Source: Deltaproteobacteria bacterium (GTDB lineage: Bacteria; Myxococcota_A; UBA796; UBA2385). Taken from it: DNA of 64,000 nt. Positions 27,582 to 36,234 of the stretch are shown piece by piece. The translations under genes were made by a program, and so were the position numbers. The stretch's first letter is position 1; every line of letters starts with the position of its first letter. Below the pieces are notes generated by a model that saw only the letters and a program-made list of their open reading frames with translations, had not been told where the DNA came from and made no database searches. The stretch is from the NCBI GenBank assembly GCA_018401435.1, contig JAGYJW010000028.1, positions 27,349 through 91,348 on the forward strand, in the 5' to 3' direction.

Positions 27582-29042
27582 TCAGCCCCGCAGCGCCGCG
27601 ACGATGCCCTCCATGCTGGCTTTGGCGTCGCCGAAGCACATCAGCGTGTTGTTGTGGAAGAACAGGGGGTTTTCCACGCCGGCATAGCCCGCGCTCATGC
27701 CGCGCTTGAAGACCACCACGTGCTTGGACTTCCACACCTGCAACACGGGCATGCCGTAGATGGCGCTGCTGGTGTCCGTCTCGGCGCCGGGGTTGACGAT
27801 GTCGTTGGCGCCAATGACCAGGACGAGGTCCGTCTCGGGCAGATCGCCGTTGATCTCGTCCATCTCCAGGACGATGTCATAGGGCACGCCGGCCTCGGCC
27901 AGCAGCACATTCATGTGGCCGGGCAAGCGGCCGGCGACCGGGTGGATGGCGTAGCGGACGTTGACGCCCCTGGCGCGCATCTGGGCGGAGAAGTCGTTGA
28001 CCAGGTGCTGGGCCCGACCCACGGCCATGCCGTAGCCGGGCACGATCACGATGGAGCGGGCGTCCTTGGCCAGCTCGGCCACCTCTTCGGGCGTCGCCGA
28101 CTGGACCTCGCCCTGCTCGGCGGCCTCACCCGATGGCGGGGCCGCGCCGGCGTTGGCCCCAAAGCCCCCAAAGACCACATTCCAGATGCTGCGGTTCATG
28201 GCCGCGCACATGATGTAGCTGAGGATGGCCCCGGAGCTGCCCACCAGGGCGCCCGTCACGATCAGCAGGTCGTTGCCCAGCATGAAGCCAGCGGCCGCCG
28301 CCGCCCAGCCCGAGTAGCTGTTGAGCAGGGACACCACGACGGGCATATCCGCACCGCCAATGCCGGCGACCAGGTGCACGCCCAACAGGCCGGCCACCAC
28401 GGAATTGCCCACCAGCAGCCAGAAGGCGAGGCCCGGCCCCGGGCTTGCGTGGCCCAGCGCATCTTGCACAAAGGGCACGGCCGCCCCCACCAGGGTGAGG
28501 ACCAGCAGCGCATTCAGCAGGTGGCGGCCCGGCAGGAGCAGGGGCTTGCCCGACAAGGTGCCCTTGAGTTTGGCCCAGGCCACGATGGACCCGGTGAAGG
28601 TGACCGCGCCGATGGCCACGCCCAGCCAGATCTCCAGCGAGTGCACGACCAGGGCGCCGGTGCCGGTGGGGTGGTCGGTGCCCAGCAGGCTGGACATGCC
28701 CACCAGGACGGCGGCCAGACCCACGAAGCTGTGCAGCAGGGCCACCAGCTCGGGCATGGCGGTCATGGCCACGCGCTTGGCCAGGGTGCTGCCGATGGTG
28801 GCGCCAACGGCCACGGTGCCCGCGACCAGGCCCCAGGCGGTGGCATTCCACTTCATGATGTGGGCGAGGACTGCGGTGGCCACCACCGCGATGACCATGC
28901 CGATCACGCCGTAGAGGTTGCCCCGCCGCGCGGTCTCCTGGTTGGACAGGCCACCCAGGCTGAGGATGAAGAGCACCGCGGCGCCCAGATAGGCCACCGT
29001 CGCGACGCCCCGCAGGTCTGAAAACAAGGCTTCAGCGGGCAT
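27582..29042 (-). CDS. pntB: NAD(P) transhydrogenase, beta subunit
   Basis: 486 residues from ATG 29042. About nine membrane helices (AYLGAAVLFILSLGGLSNQE, HLVAGIGGADMPVVVSLLNS, conserved in PntB) are followed by the cytosolic NADP-binding domain III: IVIVPGYGMAVGRAQH, GRLPGHMNVLLAEA, VIGANDIVNP and YAGVENPLFF. With PntA it couples hydride transfer from NADH to NADP+ to proton entry, supplying NADPH. Overlaps pntA by 11 nt, so translation is probably coupled. Confidence 0.95.
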   Translation of the reverse strand: MPAEALFSDLRGVATVAYLGAAVLFILSLGGLSNQETARRGNLYGVIGMVIAVVATAVLAHIMKWNATAWGLVAGTVAVGATIGSTLAKRVAMTAMPELVALLHSFVGLAAVLVGMSSLLGTDHPTGTGALVVHSLEIWLGVAIGAVTFTGSIVAWAKLKGTLSGKPLLLPGRHLLNALLVLTLVGAAVPFVQDALGHASPGPGLAFWLLVGNSVVAGLLGVHLVAGIGGADMPVVVSLLNSYSGWAAAAAGFMLGNDLLIVTGALVGSSGAILSYIMCAAMNRSIWNVVFGGFGANAGAAPPSGEAAEQGEVQSATPEEVAELAKDARSIVIVPGYGMAVGRAQHLVNDFSAQMRARGVNVRYAIHPVAGRLPGHMNVLLAEAGVPYDIVLEMDEINGDLPETDLVLVIGANDIVNPGAETDTSSAIYGMPVLQVWKSKHVVVFKRGMSAGYAGVENPLFFHNNTLMCFGDAKASMEGIVAALRG

Positions 29043-30675
29043 GGTGGCCCCTCCCGTTGCTCTTCGCCGGGCCTTCGCGGCGGAACATCTGCAGCATGCG
29101 GTGGGTGACCCGGAAGCCACCCGCGATGTTGATGGTGGCGACCAGGATGGCGATGCCACCCAGGATGGCGCCCAGGTCCAGGCGCCCGCTGGCGGCCTGC
29201 AGCAGCCCGCCCACGACGATGATGCCCGAGATGGCGTTGGTCACGCTCATCAGCGGGGTGTGCAGGGCCGGGGTGACATTCCAGACCACCTGCCAGCCCA
29301 CGAAGCAGGCCAGGACAAAGACGGTGAAGTGTTGGATGAACTCGGCCGGGGCGAAGAGCCCGATCACCCCGAAGAGGGCGGCCACACCCAGGGCCACCAG
29401 CCCGCGGGTGCTGCCGGGCTTCTTCTCGGCCTGGGCGCCGGCGGCGGTCACGGCCCCGGGCACGCCCGCCTGGGGCAGGGCCTTGGCATCGGGCCGCGCG
29501 GATTGGGCGGTGGGCGGCGGCGCCACGGCCTTGCTGGGGTCGGGCGGCGGGGGCCAGGTGACCCGGCCCTCATGCAGGACGAGGCTCTGCTGCACGACCT
29601 CGTCGCTCAGGTCGATCTGGAAGGAGTCGGCCCCGCCCATGTCGCTGAGCAGGTGCAGCAGGTTCGTGCCGAAGAACTGGCTGGCGTGGGTGGCCAGGCG
29701 GCTGGTGAGGTCGGTGTAGCCGATGACGGTGACGCCGTTGACCTCCACCGCCTGGTCGGGCTGGGTGTAGCCGCAGTTGCCGCCCTGTTCAGCAGCGAGG
29801 TCCACCACAATGGAGCCTGGCCGCATGCTATCGACCATTTCTTTCGTGATGAGGGTGGGGGCGCGCTTCCCGGGGATCAGGGCGGTGGTCACGATGATGT
29901 CCACCTCCTTGGCCTGGGCGGCGAAGAGGGCCATCTCGGCGTCGATGAAGGCCTTGGACATCTGCTTGGCGTAGCCGCCGGCGGTCTCGGCCTGCTCCTC
30001 CTCTTCGAAGTCCAGCTCCAGGAAGCGGGCGCCCAGGCTCTCGACCTGCTCTTTTGCGGCCGGGCGCACGTCAAAGGCGCGCACCTGGGCCCCCAAGGAT
30101 CGGGCGGCGGCGATGGCCGCGAGGCCCGCCACGCCGGCGCCGATCACCAGCACCTGGGCCGGGCGGGTGCGCCCCGCCGCGGTGATCTGTCCGCCAAAGA
30201 AGCCGCCGAAGTGGTTGGCGGCCTCGATCACCGCCCGGTAGCCGGCGATATTGGCCATGCTGCTGAGCACGTCCATCTTCTGGGCGCGGCTGATGCGGGG
30301 GATCTGGTCCAAGGCGATCAGGCTGCAGCCGCGGGCGGCCAGGCGCTCGATCAGCTCGCCGTTCTGGGCCGGCTGCACCATGGAGATCAACAGCTGGCCC
30401 GCCCGCGCCTTGTCGGCCTCGTGGGCCCCGTCCGGTAGCAGGTCGGGCGCGTTGACCTTGATGAGGATGTCGGCGGCCGCCCAGACCGCGTCGGCGTCCG
30501 GCAGGATCTCTGCCCCTGCGCTGACGTAGAGGGCGTCGTCCAGGCGCGCCTCTTCGCCTGCGCCAGCCTGCACCAGCACCAAGAAGCCGAGCTTCTTGAG
30601 CTTGCCCACCGTGTCCGGCGTGGCTGCGACCCGGCGCTCTCCGCCCCGGACCTCCCGTACGATGCCGAGCTTCAT
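29032..30675 (-). CDS. pntA: NAD(P) transhydrogenase, alpha subunit (fused domain I plus membrane helices)
   Basis: 547 residues from ATG 30675, with GGAGG at 30680-30684. Domain I: MKLGIVREVRGGERRVAATP, SLIALDQIPRISRAQKMDVL, NAD-binding fold VIGAGVAGLAAIAAARSLGA. A Pro/Ala-rich linker (~385-430) leads to the four C-terminal helices (LVALGVAALFGVIGLF, TNAISGIIVVGGLL). This is the undivided alpha subunit as in E. coli, not the split PntAA/PntAB form of many alphaproteobacteria. First gene of a pntAB pair. Confidence 0.95.
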   Translation of the reverse strand: MKLGIVREVRGGERRVAATPDTVGKLKKLGFLVLVQAGAGEEARLDDALYVSAGAEILPDADAVWAAADILIKVNAPDLLPDGAHEADKARAGQLLISMVQPAQNGELIERLAARGCSLIALDQIPRISRAQKMDVLSSMANIAGYRAVIEAANHFGGFFGGQITAAGRTRPAQVLVIGAGVAGLAAIAAARSLGAQVRAFDVRPAAKEQVESLGARFLELDFEEEEQAETAGGYAKQMSKAFIDAEMALFAAQAKEVDIIVTTALIPGKRAPTLITKEMVDSMRPGSIVVDLAAEQGGNCGYTQPDQAVEVNGVTVIGYTDLTSRLATHASQFFGTNLLHLLSDMGGADSFQIDLSDEVVQQSLVLHEGRVTWPPPPDPSKAVAPPPTAQSARPDAKALPQAGVPGAVTAAGAQAEKKPGSTRGLVALGVAALFGVIGLFAPAEFIQHFTVFVLACFVGWQVVWNVTPALHTPLMSVTNAISGIIVVGGLLQAASGRLDLGAILGGIAILVATINIAGGFRVTHRMLQMFRREGPAKSNGRGHHAR

Positions 30676-30736
30676 GCGACCTCCAGCGCGCGCCGGATAA
30701 GCCGCTGGAGCCCATTGGGAAAGGATGAAGGGCGCT

Positions 30737-32056
30737 TCAGCGAGGCAGGCTGAAGCGGTCGATGACCTCGCCGGACAGGCCGCGCACCACGAACTCGATG
30801 CTATCCGGGCCAAAATCGGCGATGATGTAGTGCTCTTGGGGGCTGGCCACCGCGCCGAACCACTCGCCCTCGACATTGGTGTAGAGCGGCGCGCCTGCTC
30901 CGCCAGAGACCAGGTAGACCGTGCCTTGTCCCGGCTCGACCTGGCGCCCGTTGGCGATGGGCACGCTGCGCTCGTAGATGTGGTTGTGCCCAGCCAGAAC
31001 GAAGTCCACGCCGTTGTTCTCAAAGATCGGCGACCAGTCCAGCCTCAGGTCCAGATCCGAGCCGTGGGTGGTGCAGGTGGAGTAGGCCGGCTGGTGATGC
31101 AGGGCGATCCGCGTGGGCGCTGCGCTCGCGGCCAGCTCGCGCTCCAGAAACTGCGCCTGGGTGGTGGAGATGCTGTTGGAATCCCGCACCGTGTCGTTGA
31201 GGGCCAGGATCAGGGCGTCCCCCCAGTCCACCGCGAAGTACTCTTCGGGCTCGGGCAGGGACCACAGCGCGAAGTAGTGCTGGGCCAGGAATTCGTGGTT
31301 GCCGTGGGCGGGCACCAGGATGCGCCGCGCCAGGATGTCCCCCGTGGCCTCGAACCAGCGGTCCCACTCCTCCTGGTTGACGCCCAGCTCGACCATATCG
31401 CCCGAGAAGAGGATGAGGTCGGGCTGGTGGCTGTCCATGGCCGCGAGCAGGCTGGCCCAGGTGGCATAGGCCCCGCGGCTATCGCCGGCCATGGCCACCC
31501 GGAAGCTGCTGAAGCTGCCCGGGGCGCCCGGCGTGGTGAAGCTGTAGATCGGCGACCAGGCGCCCTGTCCGCCCACCCGGTAGCTGTAGGTGGTGCCGGG
31601 CGTCAGGCGCTCGCACAGGCGCACCTCGTGCACGCGGTTGGGACCCTCGCCCACCACGCCGCCCCCATAGAGGAAGCTCGCGCCCTCAACCTGCTCGGCA
31701 TTGTCGGGAAAGCCGTCGGCAGGCCCGAACTCGACCAGGGACGAGAGCGTGGCCGTGTCGGTATTCCACACCATCGACACGCTGCGGGACAGGTCGCGTT
31801 CGGGGATGCCCAGGTGCACGGAATAGGGCGTGGGCGCGGCCCCCAGGCTGGCTTGATGGGGGGTGGCCGGCAGGGGCTGCCCCGGCAGGTTGCCGGTGGG
31901 CACCCAGATCTCGGTCTGGCAGGCGGTGGTCTGGGGATGCACCGACGGGCCGCCCGTGTCTTCGGGGTAGAAGTCGATGCAGCCCGCTGCCAACAGCAGG
32001 ACGAGCGCGGGGCCGCCATTCAGGCAGGGGATGAAAGCAGTCCGGCCGGGGCCCAT
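30737..32056 (-). CDS. Purple-acid-phosphatase-like metallophosphoesterase lipoprotein
   Basis: 439 residues; leader ends LVLLLAAGCID (lipobox). Residues ~80-185 form a fibronectin-like N-terminal domain (HEVRLCERLTPGTTYSYRV). The metallophosphatase core follows with all metal motifs: MAGDSRG, FSGDMVELG, HGNHEF, ALHHQPAYS and AGHNHIYER. Expected reaction: hydrolysis of phosphomonoesters in the envelope. The gene follows a phosphate-porin-like gene on the same strand with 44 bp between, consistent with a phosphate-scavenging pair. ATG 32056 has GGAG at 32063-32066. Confidence 0.9.
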   Translation of the reverse strand: MGPGRTAFIPCLNGGPALVLLLAAGCIDFYPEDTGGPSVHPQTTACQTEIWVPTGNLPGQPLPATPHQASLGAAPTPYSVHLGIPERDLSRSVSMVWNTDTATLSSLVEFGPADGFPDNAEQVEGASFLYGGGVVGEGPNRVHEVRLCERLTPGTTYSYRVGGQGAWSPIYSFTTPGAPGSFSSFRVAMAGDSRGAYATWASLLAAMDSHQPDLILFSGDMVELGVNQEEWDRWFEATGDILARRILVPAHGNHEFLAQHYFALWSLPEPEEYFAVDWGDALILALNDTVRDSNSISTTQAQFLERELAASAAPTRIALHHQPAYSTCTTHGSDLDLRLDWSPIFENNGVDFVLAGHNHIYERSVPIANGRQVEPGQGTVYLVSGGAGAPLYTNVEGEWFGAVASPQEHYIIADFGPDSIEFVVRGLSGEVIDRFSLPR

Positions 32057-32065
32057 GATCGGCTC

Positions 32066-32104
32066 CAGGGTGGATCAGCAGGGTGGATCAGCAGGGTGGA
32101 TCAG
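32066..32104 (+). repeat. Three perfect 13-bp tandem repeats
   Basis: CAGGGTGGATCAG occurs three times head to tail, filling the space between the porin and phosphatase genes; the copy nearest the porin gene contains its stop codon. On the minus strand each copy carries a TGA. Confidence 0.95.
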
Positions 32105-33297
32105 AAGGTGAAGTGGCCGGCCAGGGCGACCCGGTCATTGGCCACGGGCTGGCCTTCCCTTTCCTGAATATGGCCAAAGACAAGCTGCAGGCGCAGATCG
32201 TGGGCGGATTGGAACCAGGGCTGACCCGCATAGAGCCCCAGACCGCCCTCCCAGATCCGCTGGCCCTGGCTGGGATCGGTGGGACCCGACAGCGGCAGGG
32301 TCGCGGTGATCGGCGCGAATGCGTCCATATCCTCGAAACGGGCCAGCAGCGCGAGGTGATCGCCCAGCTTGGGGATGAAGTAGCCCGCCTGTATATAGGC
32401 GCTGCGGGCGGTGAAGTCGGCGATGCTGGGGTCCTGCCAGTCGTTGAACTGGTGCAACCACTCGGCCTGCAGGGTCAGGCCGCGCCAATGGCCCATCAGC
32501 TCGGCGTTGTGGCCCAGGGTGCCCAGCTCCTGGCCCTCGGGCCCCACCACGTTGAGGTGCGCGGCATAACCAAGGGAGAAGGTAGCATCCATCGCAGAAG
32601 GCAGCAGCTCGCTGTCTGCGCCGGGCCCCCCCAAGGGGCTGACCGAGATCCGCCCCACCCACAACATCTTGCGGTTGACATTGCCCAGGCGGTTGGCGCC
32701 CTCGCCATTGAAAGAGGCCAGGGCCCACTCCAGGCGATGCTCGGGCAAGAAACCAAAGAGCATGGCGCCCATCTCGCGCCCGGGCTCCAGGCGCTGCAAG
32801 GCGGCGCGTTCGGGAAAGAGCGTCTGGCGATCCGATACCAGCCAGGTGCGGCTGACCGGGGCCTTGAACTGGCCCGCCCGCAGCTGCAGCCAGGGGCGCA
32901 ACCAGAGGTCGAGGAAGACGTCGGCGAGCAGGGCCTCGGGCACCAGCTCCGTGCTCATCTTGGGGTGGATGCCCCATCCCCGGCCATAGGCGGCATCGCC
33001 CCAGCGATCGACCTGGGGCGCGCCGCCCCGCAGGGTGGTCAGGGTCGCATCGATCTCCAGCCGCGCGCGGGCCACCTGAAAGCCCACCTCGCCCGTCGCG
33101 CCGGCCACGGGGTCTTCGGGGATGCGCAAGGCGCGGGGCTGGACGAAGCCGCCCACATCCACGGCCACCTGGTCGAAGCCGGCCTCGGGGCGGGCGTCCA
33201 GCAGCTCCAGGGCCTGGGCCGGACGGCGCAGGGCGAGCAGGGCGAGGGTGGGCCCCAGCACGAGGACGCGGCGCGGCCAGGGGGCGCGTGGGCCCAT
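32101..33297 (-). CDS. OprO/OprP-like outer-membrane porin
   Basis: 398 residues with a signal peptide (LVLGPTLALLALRRPAQALE). The body is beta-barrel-like: alternating strands such as GEVGFQVARARLEIDATL, LRAGQFKAPVSRTWLVSD (typical of phosphate/polyphosphate-selective porins), and the last residue is an aromatic Phe (ALAGHFTF), the outer-membrane insertion signature. Inferred role: phosphate or polyphosphate uptake, supported by the downstream phosphatase. Start 33297 not confirmed by a strong ribosome site. Confidence 0.75.
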   Translation of the reverse strand: MGPRAPWPRRVLVLGPTLALLALRRPAQALELLDARPEAGFDQVAVDVGGFVQPRALRIPEDPVAGATGEVGFQVARARLEIDATLTTLRGGAPQVDRWGDAAYGRGWGIHPKMSTELVPEALLADVFLDLWLRPWLQLRAGQFKAPVSRTWLVSDRQTLFPERAALQRLEPGREMGAMLFGFLPEHRLEWALASFNGEGANRLGNVNRKMLWVGRISVSPLGGPGADSELLPSAMDATFSLGYAAHLNVVGPEGQELGTLGHNAELMGHWRGLTLQAEWLHQFNDWQDPSIADFTARSAYIQAGYFIPKLGDHLALLARFEDMDAFAPITATLPLSGPTDPSQGQRIWEGGLGLYAGQPWFQSAHDLRLQLVFGHIQEREGQPVANDRVALAGHFTF

Positions 33298-33440
33298 GGA
33301 GCCTCCAAGGTGGTCCGCGCAGCATGCCCGGCCTCGGTGGCGTTGGCGTGACGGCGGTCAGATACGACCTTCCGCGCCCGGGTCGTGGACAGCGGCGACG
33401 CGGAGTGGCTAGGTGGAGGAGCGCGCCGACTGGAGCCCCT

Positions 33441-33989
33441 GTGTCCCGCCCTCACACCTCGACCTCCCGCCTGCTTGGCGGCCTGGCCGCCGCGGCGCTG
33501 TCCGGGCCGGGATGCGCCTCCACCACTGTGGTCTTCACGCCCGCAGACGACCCCATCCCCCTGCTTCAGGGGGAATTGGAGGCGGCCGAAGAGCGCATCG
33601 ACCTCGCGATCTACACCTTCAACTACCCGCCCATCGCCGACATGCTGGTAGTGGCGAAGCTGCGGGGCGTCAAGGTGCGGGTGATCGCCGATGCCGGCCA
33701 GAGCTACCCCCCCGCCAGCGAAGGCGGCGGCGCCATCGGCCAGGCCGATCTGCTGGCCGATCTGGAGAGCGAGGGCATCCCGGTCTGCCGCCGCGGCGGC
33801 GAAGACGGCGGCATCATGCACCACAAATTCGCCGTGGTGGACCGGCGAACCGTGGTGACCGGCTCCTACAACTTCACCGAATCCGCCACGCTGCGGAACC
33901 TCGAGAACCTGCTCGTCCTGTCGGATCCGACGCTGGCGGTGCAATATGCCGACGCCTTTGACGGGCTGTGGAGCTGCAATGGGCAATGA
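33441..33989 (+). CDS. Phospholipase-D-family nuclease-like lipoprotein
   Basis: 182 residues from GTG 33441, supported by GGAG at 33432-33435. Lipobox-type leader (LAAAALSGPGCAS). One HKD motif HHKFAVVD (His127, Lys129, Asp134) followed by VVTGSYNFTESA. Single-HKD proteins of this size (Nuc/BfiI type) act as dimers and cut nucleic acid or phosphodiesters. Lipid anchoring puts it in the envelope. The stop overlaps the next gene by 11 nt, so it is the first member of a tight three-gene set. Confidence 0.8.
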   Translation: MSRPHTSTSRLLGGLAAAALSGPGCASTTVVFTPADDPIPLLQGELEAAEERIDLAIYTFNYPPIADMLVVAKLRGVKVRVIADAGQSYPPASEGGGAIGQADLLADLESEGIPVCRRGGEDGGIMHHKFAVVDRRTVVTGSYNFTESATLRNLENLLVLSDPTLAVQYADAFDGLWSCNGQ

Positions 33990-36234
33990 CAGGGCCTGGA
34001 TGGGCCTGGGGCTGCTGGTCGGGCTGGCGCTGGCGCCCCGTTCGGCAGAGGCGCGGGTCTACCCGATCCCGATCCTCGCCGACACCGAGGACGATCTGCG
34101 CCTGTTGATCGAGGACGGCGTGCTGGATCCCGACGACTTCGAGACCCTGCTGGAGCTGCTCAGCAACCCGGTGGATCTGAACCGGGCCAACAAGAACCAG
34201 GTCTATGACCTGCCCGGCGTGTCCTTGAAGCTGGCCGGCGCCATCGTCGACGACCGCAGGGCCAACGGCCCCTTTGCCTCTCAGGCCGACCTGGCCCGGG
34301 TGCCCGGGGTCACCGACGAGATCGTCGCACAGGCCCGGCTCTTTGCCTATGCCGAGCCCCGCCCCGACAAGCCTCGCCTGGAGGATCTGCGCACCAACCT
34401 GAAGATGCGCGGCTCCTACTTCATCCAGGATCGAAGCACGTTCTCAGCCTCGCAGACCAGCTCCAACAGCACCGAGGAGCTGGGCTATGGCAGGTTGCCC
34501 CAGAGCTATGTGGCCACCCGGGTAGAGCACCCCTGGGGCTTCGAAGCGGGCTTTGTCGGCCTGCAACGAGAGGCGGTGGTGCGGGCGGCCTATAGCCCCG
34601 CCGACCAGGCCATCTACGCGGATTGGGGCTACCCGGCCCTGCAGCTGGGGCGCCTGTGGGGATCGGTCGAGCGGGGGCGCTACTCGGCCATCGCCGGGCA
34701 CTACACCGCCGGCTTCGGCCTGGGCATCACCTTTGACAGCACCAACCGCACCCGGCCCCAGGGCTGGTACCCCGACATGGCGGTGAACACCGACATCGAA
34801 GACGGCGACTTCCGCCTGCGCCAGGCCCTGGTCGGCGTATCGGGTCGGGTGGAGGATGTGCCCCTGGGCAGCCTGCTGCTGGAATCGACGGCCTTCGTGT
34901 CTTCACGAACCCCGGACGTCTACCAGTACCATATGGCCGTCACTGGCGATGAAGCCTTCGATCCCGACTCGCCCGACCTCAGCTCCCCCCGTGTCTTCAT
35001 TGACGGCTACAAGGCCGCCTACATCACCATACCCAACGCCTACCGCGAGAACCTGGTGGGCCTCAACACCGAGCTGAGCGCGCGGGGCAGCACCCGCTTC
35101 GGGCTGACCGGCTGGATGGGCTTCTACGACAAGACCGCCCTGGACGGCACCCCCGACAACGAGGAGTGGTATGTGCGGCAGCGGGTGGCCGACGACAACC
35201 AGTTCGGCGCCTTTGGGGCCTATGCGGGCCACAGCGTCGGCGGATTCGACTTCACGGGCGAGTATGCACGCAGCCTGTCGGGGGGCAACGCCGTCCAGCT
35301 GATGGCGCTCTATGACGACGGGCCCGCCGAGATCGAGCTTTCGGCGCGGCATTTCGATACGACCTATGACAACCCCCACGCCCGCGGCATCGCCGCCGCC
35401 GACGTCTACCGGGGCTTCCGCGACCGCGACGAGCAGGGCCTTCGGTTGCGCACCGAGATCAAGCCGACCAAGATCTTCAAGACCCGCTGGATGGTGGACG
35501 CCTGGAAGAACCTCAGCACCGACCGCGCCAACCTCGAGGTCTTCGGCCGGGTGCAGCTGGATCCCCAGAAGTGGCTGATGCTGGCCGCAATGGCCGACCA
35601 CCGCAACCGCGACCTGGCCAACAACGGGCGCACCCGCATCTATGGCGGGGACTACGCCGACCAGTTTGCCGACGCGGGGGACTTTGACGAAGACGTCACC
35701 GTGATCACCGACGACACCAACATTGTCGATGGGGCAGGGTCGCGAAACTACTGGGCCCTGCAGACCCGCTTCTCGCTGATTCCGGCCACCCAGCTGGAGC
35801 TGTTCTACCGGCGGGTCTACGAAGACGCCGGGCTGGTCTACCCCCAAGGGGGCGAGATCTGCGAGCCGGGCTTCCAGATTGGCACCGCAAGCTGGGCCAA
35901 GGTGCGGGTCAAACCCACCGACAGCACCACCTTGACGGTGCGCTGGCGCTACTGGGACGATGATGTGCATGGCAGCAAGGGCGACCGCTTCACCGACGGC
36001 TACCTGCAGGCCCAACAAAAGATCAACAAGACCTGGTCCGCGACCCTGCGGGGCGGCCTCCTCTTTGACCTGGTGGACCTGCCAGCGGAGTGGGCCGATG
36101 CCTGCAAGCTGGTGGGCCGGCCCGACCTCGAGGCCGCCTGTGGGGTGACCGTGGACACCGACACCGCGCTCTCGGCCGCCAAGAAAAAGCCCGAGGCGCT
36201 CATTCTGGCCACGGTGGAGGCGCGCTTCCGATGA
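33979..36234 (+). CDS. Helix-hairpin-helix plus outer-membrane beta-barrel protein
   Basis: 751 residues from ATG 33979, with GGAG at 33970-33973. Signal peptide (LGLLVGLALAPRSAEA). Residues ~60-125 form a ComEA-like double HHH: DLNRANKNQVYDLPGVSLKL, GPFASQADLARVPGVTDEIV; this module binds DNA backbone non-specifically. Residues ~140-751 are beta-strand-rich with many aromatic girdle residues and end VEARFR, as in large outer-membrane barrels. A DNA-binding periplasmic domain on a barrel suggests nucleic-acid binding or passage at the outer membrane. Overlaps its neighbours by 11 and 4 nt. Confidence 0.75.
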   Translation: MGNDRAWMGLGLLVGLALAPRSAEARVYPIPILADTEDDLRLLIEDGVLDPDDFETLLELLSNPVDLNRANKNQVYDLPGVSLKLAGAIVDDRRANGPFASQADLARVPGVTDEIVAQARLFAYAEPRPDKPRLEDLRTNLKMRGSYFIQDRSTFSASQTSSNSTEELGYGRLPQSYVATRVEHPWGFEAGFVGLQREAVVRAAYSPADQAIYADWGYPALQLGRLWGSVERGRYSAIAGHYTAGFGLGITFDSTNRTRPQGWYPDMAVNTDIEDGDFRLRQALVGVSGRVEDVPLGSLLLESTAFVSSRTPDVYQYHMAVTGDEAFDPDSPDLSSPRVFIDGYKAAYITIPNAYRENLVGLNTELSARGSTRFGLTGWMGFYDKTALDGTPDNEEWYVRQRVADDNQFGAFGAYAGHSVGGFDFTGEYARSLSGGNAVQLMALYDDGPAEIELSARHFDTTYDNPHARGIAAADVYRGFRDRDEQGLRLRTEIKPTKIFKTRWMVDAWKNLSTDRANLEVFGRVQLDPQKWLMLAAMADHRNRDLANNGRTRIYGGDYADQFADAGDFDEDVTVITDDTNIVDGAGSRNYWALQTRFSLIPATQLELFYRRVYEDAGLVYPQGGEICEPGFQIGTASWAKVRVKPTDSTTLTVRWRYWDDDVHGSKGDRFTDGYLQAQQKINKTWSATLRGGLLFDLVDLPAEWADACKLVGRPDLEAACGVTVDTDTALSAAKKKPEALILATVEARFR

